This document shows positions 7,337-13,721 of a DNA stretch of 13,739 bases, piece by piece; positions within the stretch are counted from its first letter, which is position 1; every line of letters begins with the position of its first letter. The DNA is from an uncultured Lachnospiraceae bacterium (lineage in GTDB: Bacteria > Bacillota > Clostridia > Lachnospirales > Lachnospiraceae): positions 1-13,739 of the forward strand of contig CAMWSA010000047.1 of the NCBI GenBank assembly GCA_947176785.1. Direction: 5' to 3'. Both the position numbers and the translations under genes were made by a program. Under the pieces are notes generated by a model. That model saw only the letters and a list, made by a program, of their open reading frames with translations, had not been told where the DNA came from and made no database searches.

Positions 7337-8299
7337 CTATTTCACCGCATAAATTACCGCCACCGCCAAAATAATCTGAATAATCGCAAACCGGAACACC
7401 GTCTGGGTATTCGACCAGTCCCATACCTTCCGCACATGGTCATGCAGCGGCGTCCTCACATGCGTCAGGATATGAATCTTCATAAAGCGCAGCAGCGCAA
7501 CCTTCAAAAGCCCCAGCCCGCCGTCCAGAATCAGTACCAGCGCCACCGGAATATACAAAAACGGACATCCCGTTTTCAAGACAGAGATACTGATAAACAA
7601 CCCCATGGCCCTGGAACCCGCATCCCCCATCAACAGGCGGCTGGGAGTGGCATTGTACCACAGATACCCCAGGATGCAGACCGCAAAGAGCAGGATCATA
7701 AAGGAAAAATCCCCGGCCAGAGCCTTCACCTGATCAATGATATAGATAGTCATCAATGTGATGATCGTCAGCGTGCCCGACAGTCCGTCCACGCCGTCGG
7801 AGCAGTTGGTCACATTCACCGAGGTCCACACCAGTACCACCGCCAACAGGGCAAAAACCACCGGGGGCATCGTGAATTTCACGCCGAACATAGCCAACTC
7901 CACCACACTGGAATTGTAATGCAGAAAAGTGATCGCCACCAAAGCTGCCACACAGAGATCCAGAAATCCTTTCTTGTACTCCCCCCAGGGGCTCTTGGAG
8001 GCATCGTCCAGAAAACCCGTCATCATGCTGATAATCACCAGCACCAGATAGATGCCGTTCTCCATGGAAAAAGGAACAACCAGCACCGCTGCCACCACAA
8101 AGGCCAGCACAAAGATAATGCCCGCCCCCCTGGGCTTACCCGCCGACAGCTTGCCGTCATGGGCGAAATCCCGCCCTGCGTCCTTGGGCAGGTAGGTTCC
8201 CAGCCTGGATATGGCGACGATGGTCGCCAGAAATGCAAACAAAATCCCCACAAATGCGGCGAGGGACGCATAGCCCTCCGGTATCAGCGTATGTATCAT
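7337..8299 (-). CDS. mraY: Phospho-N-acetylmuramoyl-pentapeptide-transferase (MraY)
   Basis: This integral membrane enzyme transfers phospho-MurNAc-pentapeptide from UDP to undecaprenyl phosphate, making lipid I. It has 320 aa and about ten membrane segments. Family motifs are GKPRGAG (54-60, the GKPxMGG position), FLDDASK (Asp98, Asp99, Lys102), NCSDGVDGLSG (Asn165, Asp168), MGDAGS (Asp226), and TPLHDHVRKVWDWSNTQ near the C-terminus. The last corresponds to the TPxHHHFE loop, with the middle His replaced by Asp287 and no FE. The start at 8299 follows a purine-rich GGGGAAAGGG run; an in-frame ATG at 8383 would add 28 low-complexity residues absent from the family. The gene stands alone, outside any mur/div cluster, between two terminator/repeat regions. 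It is either the only MraY or a divergent second copy. Confidence 0.9.
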   Translation of the reverse strand: MIHTLIPEGYASLAAFVGILFAFLATIVAISRLGTYLPKDAGRDFAHDGKLSAGKPRGAGIIFVLAFVVAAVLVVPFSMENGIYLVLVIISMMTGFLDDASKSPWGEYKKGFLDLCVAALVAITFLHYNSSVVELAMFGVKFTMPPVVFALLAVVLVWTSVNVTNCSDGVDGLSGTLTIITLMTIYIIDQVKALAGDFSFMILLFAVCILGYLWYNATPSRLLMGDAGSRAMGLFISISVLKTGCPFLYIPVALVLILDGGLGLLKVALLRFMKIHILTHVRTPLHDHVRKVWDWSNTQTVFRFAIIQIILAVAVIYAVK

Positions 8300-8429
8300 A
8301 ATCCCTTTCCCCTTTTCCCTTGAACTTACCTCTGCCTGCATAACCGGAGTCTGACCCGGGCCAAACCCCGGCTGTGCCTGCAATATCCCCTAATGCGGAT
8401 CTGAATGTGCAACATACAGATTTGAATCT

Positions 8430-8458
8430 ATTATAGTATAGCCTATTTTCCCTTATAA
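8430..8458 (-). promoter_or_regulatory. Candidate mraY promoter
   Basis: On the minus strand there are two overlapping -10 boxes, TATACT (8440-8435) and TATAAT (8435-8430), in an AT-rich stretch just past the upstream terminator. The -35 is poor (TTATAA, 17 nt before TATAAT). The leader to the mraY start would be about 125 nt and contains one GC-rich hairpin. Confidence 0.5.
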
Positions 8459-8487
8459 TAAAAGAGCCAACTTGAAAATGTCGGCTC
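8455..8487 (-). terminator. Intrinsic terminator of the diguanylate cyclase gene
   Basis: On the transcribed strand, GAGCCGAC (8487-8480), an 8-nt loop and GTTGGCTC (8471-8464) form an 8-bp stem with one G-T wobble, followed by TTTTATTAT. It lies about 160 nt after the stop codon; repeat E3 and a GC-rich hairpin are transcribed in between. Confidence 0.85.
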
Positions 8488-8545
8488 CCTTACATCGCCT
8501 TTTTTCGCCGGGTCTCACCGAAAATGCCCCGGCTGTGCCCGCAGC

Positions 8546-8645
8546 ATATACTGTCGTATGTTACGATTTTATAATTTCTGCACAGCACATATCGCATAAC
8601 AGGACGACTCGTGCTATGCGGGAAAATCACCGTTCGGGAGTATGG
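8546..8645. repeat. Palindromic intergenic repeat, copy E3
   Basis: Read on the minus strand this copy begins ATACTCCCGAACGGTGATTT and ends ...CGACAGTATATG, with ATACT/AGTAT ends, GATTTT/AAAATC arms and inner CGCATA/TATGCG arms. It aligns with E2 over its length, including the block ATGTGC(C/T)GTGCAG. It starts directly after the cyclase stop codon and lies before the terminator, so it is carried in the 3' end of that transcript. Confidence 0.8.
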
Positions 8646-10583
8646 CTAGATCAGTCCCCGGGCTTTCTTGTGATTATACTTGCAGGCATACATCAGGTCA
8701 TCCGCCTTTTTCAGGAAATAATCCAGGCTGTGGCCCTGAACACAGTCTGTGTAAAAGCCAATACTGGCCTGGAGCTTATATACTTTGCCGGATACTTTAT
8801 TATATTCCTCTATCCCCTGTTCAATGCGGCTGACAATCTCCCTGGTGCGGTCTCCTATATTATTTCCCGCAAAAGCGACCAGAAACTCATCGCCGCCGAT
8901 CCTGGCTGCGAACTCCTGCCGCAGGCTGCCTTTTATGATGCCGCCCAGGCTGTGCAGCGCCTCATCCCCCTCCGCATGGCCGTATGTATCGTTGATCCGC
9001 TTCAGCCCGTCCATGTCCAGCGAGATAATGGTCAGATCCAGGCCCTCCGCCTTTTCCAGCAGCCGGTTTACCTTGAGGTAAAACCCGTTGCGGTTATACA
9101 AGCCTGTGAGAAGGTCCTCCATATACATCTTCATCAGCTGGTTCTGGGACCGCTGCAGTTCCATCAGATGCCGGAAGCTTGCCAGAAAGGCGGAGTAACC
9201 CACAAACCAGAACCGGCCTATGTCAAGAGTCACTACCGTGTATCCGATACTTCTTCCCTGCAAGTGTACGGTATTGACCAGCAGGAAATCATTTTGCTCC
9301 AGCTGGGCATGAAGATCCGGCAGAATCCTCCCAGACTCCATATCCTCCCAATAATGGACCTCCGCCTGCCCGACTTCCGCCCCGGCGTCATCCGTGTTAT
9401 GATAGTGCAATACCTTCGCCACCGGCGTATAGTCCGCCTTCTCCTCCTTGCCGAGACTGCCAATGCCGGGAATATCCTTTTCCAGAAAGCCTTCGTTTGC
9501 GCAGAACCAGAAATCCTTATACCACAGGGAGCCCATAAACTCCGGCACCATCTGCAAAGCCTCCTCCAACTGCTTAAGCGTGCCGATGTTCACCACCATC
9601 TGGTTCAAATCCCCCTGGTATTTCAGCAGAAGATGCAGTTCCCTTTTCAGGGAAACCATCTCCGCTGAAATACTCTGGCTGTCCAGGCCCCTGCACCCGC
9701 AGGAACGCCCGATACGCATTTCGTTATATATGGGGATTTTTTCCTTCAGATAGACCTCCGGACAGCCCTCGGCTATAATCCGGAAGGCTGTATCCACAAG
9801 ACCTTCCACATTATAGATTCCTGTGGTCAGCCTGGGCTGGTGATAACGCTCCATCTCCAGGCCGTCAAAACCGCTCACAGCGATATCCTCCGGAACCCGG
9901 TATCCCCGCTCCCGCAGACAATTGCAGACCTCCAGCGCCATGGAATCATTGGCGCAGATGATGGCCTGGGGCACCTCCAGCCCCTCCGCAATCTCCCGAA
10001 ACATCTGTTCCATGGCCTTACGGCAGGGGGACTCCCAGAAATATCCGTGATATATCCTGCACTGCTCTTTGGGCACTCCCACGGCCCGCATGGCATCCAG
10101 ATACACCTGTTCCCTCTCCCTGGAAAAACTGTTTCCCGGCATACCCCCCATAAAATAAACCCGTCGGTACCCGTGGAAGTTCACCATATGTTCCACGATC
10201 TTCTGAAAACAGTCTCCGTAGTCCATCACCAGATTGATGCAGCCTTCAAAGCTCTTATCCACCGTGATCACCGGCACTCCCGCCGCATGGGCGCGCCCCA
10301 CAAGCGCCAGCTGCTCCTCGTCCAGTTTAAAAGACTCCGACATCAGGACAATGGCATCGAACTGTTCCACGCTCACTGCGGCAAAGATTTTCTGCTCACC
10401 CTTGTCGTTGATATCGTTAAAATAAAAGTCCGCCAGCGTGGAGAAAAAAATCACCTTGCTGTTATACCTGCGGCTTTTTTCCACCACCTGCCTCATGATC
10501 CGCAGTTCTTCATCCTTGAAAAAATTGGCAAATATAAACGCAATCACCTTATAGGATTTACCGTCAGAATATTTTCCCTTCAT
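8646..10583 (-). CDS. Cytoplasmic diguanylate cyclase with LacI-type ligand-binding sensor domain
   Basis: This enzyme should make cyclic di-GMP from two GTP under control of a bound small molecule. The 645-aa protein has no signal peptide, no membrane segment and no helix-turn-helix. Residues 12-295 resemble the periplasmic-binding-protein fold of LacI/GalR regulators (e.g. PEDIAVSGFDGLEMERYHQP), ending in the RSCGC motif (293-297) seen in related hybrid sensors. A helical linker and a domain of about 150 aa follow. The C-terminal GGDEF domain (487-642) has DLLTGLYNR, LDMDGLKRINDTYGH and an intact GGDEF (563-567). The inhibitory I-site RxxD is replaced by LRQE, so classical product inhibition is unlikely. 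I chose 10583 (GGGAG 6 nt upstream); ATGs at 10625 and 10766 are in frame, but residues from the 10766 start are translated repeat E6. The start at 10625 also has an AAGGA site and remains possible. The ligand is unknown, perhaps a sugar. Confidence 0.88.
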   Translation of the reverse strand: MKGKYSDGKSYKVIAFIFANFFKDEELRIMRQVVEKSRRYNSKVIFFSTLADFYFNDINDKGEQKIFAAVSVEQFDAIVLMSESFKLDEEQLALVGRAHAAGVPVITVDKSFEGCINLVMDYGDCFQKIVEHMVNFHGYRRVYFMGGMPGNSFSREREQVYLDAMRAVGVPKEQCRIYHGYFWESPCRKAMEQMFREIAEGLEVPQAIICANDSMALEVCNCLRERGYRVPEDIAVSGFDGLEMERYHQPRLTTGIYNVEGLVDTAFRIIAEGCPEVYLKEKIPIYNEMRIGRSCGCRGLDSQSISAEMVSLKRELHLLLKYQGDLNQMVVNIGTLKQLEEALQMVPEFMGSLWYKDFWFCANEGFLEKDIPGIGSLGKEEKADYTPVAKVLHYHNTDDAGAEVGQAEVHYWEDMESGRILPDLHAQLEQNDFLLVNTVHLQGRSIGYTVVTLDIGRFWFVGYSAFLASFRHLMELQRSQNQLMKMYMEDLLTGLYNRNGFYLKVNRLLEKAEGLDLTIISLDMDGLKRINDTYGHAEGDEALHSLGGIIKGSLRQEFAARIGGDEFLVAFAGNNIGDRTREIVSRIEQGIEEYNKVSGKVYKLQASIGFYTDCVQGHSLDYFLKKADDLMYACKYNHKKARGLI

Positions 10584-10677
10584 GTCATGCTCCCTTCTGT
10601 CGTCTACTGTCGGCTTACATTTCATTTGCGCTTCCTTAAAGCTCCTGGCCTTCCGTTTTATATTCCCTTCCGATACA

Positions 10678-10779
10678 TATAGTCTACGACATTGGAAATT
10701 CACCTGAAGCCCTGCGCAGAGCCTGCGTATAAGGTTTTCGCAAATACTGAAAATAGAAATTTCCATGTCGTTTACTATA
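10678..10779. repeat. Palindromic intergenic repeat, copy E6
   Basis: This 102-bp unit has inverted arms TATAGT-CT-ACGACATTGGAAATT at the left and AATTTCCATGTCGTTTACTATA at the right, complementary apart from a two-base mismatch and one bulge. Its reverse complement aligns with E4. It lies in the leader of the cyclase gene, where the transcript could fold into a long hairpin about 95 nt before the start codon. It is open in frame with that gene, which produces a false N-terminal extension. Confidence 0.8.
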
Positions 10780-10813
10780 AGATCAGGGAAAAATGACCGT
10801 CCACTTTAAGCGT

Positions 10814-10840
10814 TCGGATATTTACCAGCGCACTATCCGA
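10814..10840 (-). promoter_or_regulatory. Hairpin in the cyclase leader
   Basis: A perfect 7-bp inverted repeat, TCGGATA (10840-10834) and TATCCGA (10820-10814), encloses 13 nt just downstream of the predicted promoter. It has no T-tract, so it is not a simple terminator. It could be an operator or an RNA structure. I do not recognise a c-di-GMP riboswitch here. Confidence 0.4.
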
Positions 10841-10859
10841 GAATATACTCTTTGTATAC

Positions 10860-10888
10860 AGTATAACAGATAAAAGGGTATATGGAAA
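10860..10888 (-). promoter_or_regulatory. Candidate promoter of the diguanylate cyclase gene
   Basis: TTTCCA (10888-10883), a 17-nt spacer and TATACT (10865-10860) give 4 of 6 and 5 of 6 matches to sigma-A. The -10 box overlaps a dyad (ATACT...AGTAT, 10 nt apart) with GTATAC in its middle, which could be an operator. The leader to the ATG at 10583 would be about 270 nt. Confidence 0.5.
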
Positions 10889-10919
10889 GTCCCAGTGTTG
10901 CCTGCACAACTCTGACGGG
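10889..10919 (-). terminator. Weak stem-loop after the solute-binding lipoprotein gene
   Basis: Eight nt past the stop, the transcript can pair CCC-GT-CAG-A-GTTG with CAAC-A-CTG-GG around a six-base loop. The tract after it (ACTTTCC) is poor in T, so termination is probably incomplete and some read-through into the cyclase gene is likely. The stem directly precedes the cyclase -35 box. Confidence 0.35.
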
Positions 10920-10926
10920 CAGATTT

Positions 10927-13158
10927 TTACATTTCATTCAGATACAGCGTTACCCTGCTCTGAATCTTTCTTACAGTCTCCTCCAAAGTGGTGTCTCCGG
11001 CGAAGTACATTCCCACCTCTTCCTCCACAATGACCCGCACGGGATTGTCATTTAAATAGAATCCCGGAGATCTGTACACGGCATTTCCCAGCATCTCCCA
11101 AACCAACTCAAAATCTTCCCGGGCGGGATACTGTACATTATCCAAAATATAATTAAACTCTCCCGAACAGTCCTCTTCCATCATATAGGATTGTGCCAGG
11201 TAGTCCTCAAAGATACCCTGTCTCACCGGGAATCCCCAGTCTATACTGCCCTGCAGTTCCTCGGACAGCAGATATTCCAAAAAATCCCATGCGCCCTCTT
11301 TGTTTTTTGACGCACTGTTCATGACAAACCCGTCCATTATGTTAAGCTGGGTTTCCGCCCCATTCCATCCGGGATATCCCAGCCAGAATGCGCCCTCCCC
11401 GTTGTATTGCAGCAAGCCCTGCATATCAGAGACCCATACCTCTTTCAGCAGCCACTCCGGTTCCGTTAAATCCATCCCCTCCAGCTGCGCCAACAATGCC
11501 TCCATGCTGTCAGCCACTATGGGAGTCGGCAGTTCCGCCTGCCAGTTACTGCATCCCTCCAAAACCCTGCAGAACTCCTCACTGTCAAAGTAGCATTCCC
11601 TCTTTTTATAATCCACGAAATGCCCCCCAAGACTCACTCCCATACAATACCAAAGCGCATCCATCTGTCTTGCTGCCGGATATACAAGCCCTCCGTCCCC
11701 CTGTACCATCTCCAGAAAACGCAGGGGAGTCCATTCAGCGACATCCTCTTTCTCTCTGGAAAGCATGGTTTCCAGGTAAAATGCCGGAATCACCACCATA
11801 TCCTGTCCCATCACCCTGCCAGCTTCCCGGACGGGTTCCAGGATATCCCCGGGATTGATTACATCACTCGCTTCATAATAAGGCGTTAAATTTTCAAGGG
11901 CACCCTTTGCTGCCAAATTGTCTACATTCAGTGCCTGCACTTCAATCAGATCCGGGCCCACTCCCCGCATAAGCTGCATCTCCAGTTCTCCAAAAAAAGC
12001 ATCCTGTGCTTCGCCGGAAAGCATCTCTTTATCCGGCATAAGTATTTCCACCCTGTATTTCCTGCTCTGTCTGTTATACCGCCGCACCAGCTCTTCCATT
12101 TGGTGCAGGCTGTATTCCTCAAAACGCTGATAATATGACCGGCTTATGGTTACCACCTGTTTTTCCGGATATTCCTGACGTTTTCCAAACTCCACGGAAA
12201 CAAAGGTAAGCGTTCCGCCCTTCCATATCAGGCCGTCCCTCTCAGATCTCCGGCATGTCAGGTCTATGGTTTCTTTTCCTTTGGAAATATAACACACCTG
12301 GCTGCCCTCTATCTGCACATATTCGTCATCCCACAGCCACAGCCGCTCTGTCTCTCCGTTCTCCGGGCCGTACTTCCACAAACCTTCGTCCGTACACAGA
12401 TATATTCCATCCTCGCATCCCCCATATACCTGCAAAGGCACAATCGGAAATACAAATCTTGCCGCCGCATCCTCTATATTCACCAAAACCGGCTCTTCCC
12501 CGGTAATGCAGTATCCATACACCCGGCCCTCCTGACCTTCCGCAATCCCTTCCAGACTGTCCAGTTCCGGTGCGAATACCCCCTGGAGCCCCCCCTCCGC
12601 TCCAAACACAAAGGCATTGCCGGCTTTGCCATAGTTATATAACACCACCCTGCCGTCTCCTGTAACTATTCCATCCGTGAGACACTCTCCCTTGCCTGAC
12701 AGCTGCGCTGCAGAACATTCTGTGTGCCACAGCAATTTCCCGTCCACATCATATTTTTCCAGGAAAAAATCCCTGTTTTCCCCCTGCATAAACAGATAGC
12801 AGTTGCCTCCCCTGTCCGTCAGCAGGGTCAGGAGGTTATATCCTTCCCTCTCAACATATACTTCTGCCTCAAGCGCATCTGCCACCCTGCCCCGGTAGAC
12901 ATACCAGCCACCTGTCTGTTTTTCCCTGTCATATCTGGAACTGGCCGCAAAAAACCATTCTCCATTGAACGTATATTGCCGAAATGCGCCCAGCGGGACG
13001 GGCAATTTCATATCCTGAAATTTTGCCACAGGCACTGGTACATCTTCCGCAAAATTCGTATCTGGCTCCGCATTTTCCTGACATCCGCAAGAATACATAA
13101 CCAGTGACAAAAGTAACAGAAACAGGCAGCATCTTCTTTGTTTTATCTTACTCCTCAT
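10927..13158 (-). CDS. Solute-binding lipoprotein with N-terminal propeller-like domain
   Basis: This 743-aa protein has a basic N-terminus, a hydrophobic stretch (11-22) and MYSC, with Cys24 as the likely lipid-modified residue, so it should be anchored on the outer face of the membrane. Residues about 45-330 have repeated short aromatic/glycine strands (GNCYLF, GDGRVVLYN, GRVYGY, DGIYLCTDEGLWKYG) that suggest a beta-propeller. Residues about 333-735 look like the family 1 extracellular solute-binding protein of ABC sugar importers: EELVRRYNRQSRKYRVE, GPDLIEVQALNVDNLAAKGALENL, NIMDGFVMNSASKNKEGAWDFLEYLL. This is about 300 aa longer than a usual receptor. The start has AGGGG 7 nt upstream. 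No permease or ATPase gene lies on either side; it is an orphan receptor that may use a shared transporter or act as a sensor. Ligand unknown. Confidence 0.85.
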   Translation of the reverse strand: MRSKIKQRRCCLFLLLLSLVMYSCGCQENAEPDTNFAEDVPVPVAKFQDMKLPVPLGAFRQYTFNGEWFFAASSRYDREKQTGGWYVYRGRVADALEAEVYVEREGYNLLTLLTDRGGNCYLFMQGENRDFFLEKYDVDGKLLWHTECSAAQLSGKGECLTDGIVTGDGRVVLYNYGKAGNAFVFGAEGGLQGVFAPELDSLEGIAEGQEGRVYGYCITGEEPVLVNIEDAAARFVFPIVPLQVYGGCEDGIYLCTDEGLWKYGPENGETERLWLWDDEYVQIEGSQVCYISKGKETIDLTCRRSERDGLIWKGGTLTFVSVEFGKRQEYPEKQVVTISRSYYQRFEEYSLHQMEELVRRYNRQSRKYRVEILMPDKEMLSGEAQDAFFGELEMQLMRGVGPDLIEVQALNVDNLAAKGALENLTPYYEASDVINPGDILEPVREAGRVMGQDMVVIPAFYLETMLSREKEDVAEWTPLRFLEMVQGDGGLVYPAARQMDALWYCMGVSLGGHFVDYKKRECYFDSEEFCRVLEGCSNWQAELPTPIVADSMEALLAQLEGMDLTEPEWLLKEVWVSDMQGLLQYNGEGAFWLGYPGWNGAETQLNIMDGFVMNSASKNKEGAWDFLEYLLSEELQGSIDWGFPVRQGIFEDYLAQSYMMEEDCSGEFNYILDNVQYPAREDFELVWEMLGNAVYRSPGFYLNDNPVRVIVEEEVGMYFAGDTTLEETVRKIQSRVTLYLNEM

Positions 13159-13183
13159 CCTTCATCCCCTCTCATTTATTGCT

Positions 13184-13212
13184 ATTGTACACTGCGCTGG
13201 CCTGATTCAGCG
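13184..13212 (-). promoter_or_regulatory. Possible -10 box and dyad upstream of the lipoprotein gene
   Basis: TACAAT (13189-13184) lies 25 nt before the ATG, with no good -35. Just upstream is a 5-bp dyad, CGCTG (13212-13208) and CAGCG (13199-13195), with an 8-nt loop, placed where an operator would overlap the promoter. Weak evidence. Confidence 0.25.
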
Positions 13213-13249
13213 TTCCTAACCCGATAGAAGGAATATGTCCTGTATATAC

Positions 13250-13280
13250 AAAAATGGACTCCAGGCACTCCTGAAGTCCA
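13250..13280 (-). terminator. Intrinsic terminator of the small secreted-protein gene
   Basis: TGGACTTCAGG, the loop AGTG and CCTGGAGTCCA form an 11-bp stem (13280-13255) with one T-G wobble, followed by TTTTTGT. This is the strongest terminator in the window and shows that the small gene and the lipoprotein gene are separate transcription units. Confidence 0.92.
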
Positions 13281-13347
13281 CAAGGATGTGTTATCAGCAT
13301 TAGAAACAACAGAAACCATACTCTCTTCTATTACCGTTAAATCTTAC

Positions 13348-13668
13348 TTAATTGTCAATATGCAGTTCGCGGGGAGACGATGTTCTTAATAAGGTCTCTG
13401 CATTATAGCCATCACATCCAATGGTTTGACATGTGACATTTCTGTAAACACCATAAACCACTTCATATATTTCACAGTTCCTATGTTCCGTACAGGCACC
13501 CAGACGAACCATTCTCTCTATTTTAGTATATTCATTTCTTTCCACTCTGGTTCCACAGAATGGACATGCCTCAAAGTATACTGCCGCATGTACCATTTCC
13601 ATGCTCTGCAAACCTGTCATCAGACATAACACCACTGTGAACAGTAACATCTTCATTTTTGCTTTCAT
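13348..13668 (-). CDS. Small secreted six-cysteine protein, possible zinc ribbon
   Basis: I do not recognise this 106-aa protein. It has a clear signal peptide (basic MKAKMKM, a hydrophobic core, and a VHA-A cleavage site near residue 28). The mature part of about 78 aa holds six cysteines in three pairs: CPFC (35-38), Cys59/Cys65 and Cys80/Cys85, plus His62 and His103. The CPFCG knuckle is typical of zinc ribbons; outside the cell the cysteines could also form disulfides. I chose the start at 13668 because GGGGG lies 9 nt upstream. An in-frame ATG at 13713 has no ribosome site and sits 2 nt after a TATAAT box, so it would fall before or at the transcript start. It is a single gene with its own promoter and terminator. 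Confidence 0.7.
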   Translation of the reverse strand: MKAKMKMLLFTVVLCLMTGLQSMEMVHAAVYFEACPFCGTRVERNEYTKIERMVRLGACTEHRNCEIYEVVYGVYRNVTCQTIGCDGYNAETLLRTSSPRELHIDN

Positions 13669-13715
13669 AAACGCATTCCCCCTCGCCTGGTAATTTGTTA
13701 TTTTTTTCTTCATAT

Positions 13716-13721
13716 ATTATA
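13716..13721 (-). promoter_or_regulatory. -10 box of the small secreted-protein gene
   Basis: A perfect TATAAT on the minus strand. The -35 would lie at or beyond the right edge of the window, so it cannot be checked. Transcription would start near 13709, giving a leader of about 40 nt to the ATG at 13668. Confidence 0.55.

Larger units (their letters stand above)
8366..8543. repeat. Pair of 17-bp GC-rich direct repeats
   Basis: CCCCGGCTGTGCCTGCA (8366-8382) recurs as CCCCGGCTGTGCCCGCA (8527-8543), 16 of 17 identical, 161 bp apart. Each is flanked by a complementary GC arm (CCGGG/CCCGG at 8356-8371; GCCGGG/CCCGGC around 8511-8534), so each can form a GC-rich hairpin. One sits in the mraY leader, the other in the 3' region of the cyclase transcript, either side of the terminator. 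Function unknown. Confidence 0.6.

Noticed and set aside
8300..8383. Upstream start for mraY at 8383
   Set aside because: It would add 28 Gln/Pro/Gly-rich residues not found in MraY, while the ATG at 8299 follows a purine-rich ribosome site and gives the usual length.
7196..9668. Long plus-strand frames at 7196-8323 and 8472-9668
   Set aside because: They are antisense to mraY and the diguanylate cyclase, have unnatural composition (Gln/His/Arg-rich), and begin in intergenic repeats without ribosome sites.
10584..10860. c-di-GMP riboswitch in the cyclase leader
   Set aside because: The leader is long and structured and the gene makes c-di-GMP, but I cannot find the conserved GEMM core; the structure is explained by repeat E6 and a simple dyad.
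13669..13713. Upstream start for the small secreted protein at 13713
   Set aside because: The ATG lies 2 nt after a perfect TATAAT and has no ribosome site; the internal ATG at 13668 has a strong one and gives a cleaner signal peptide.
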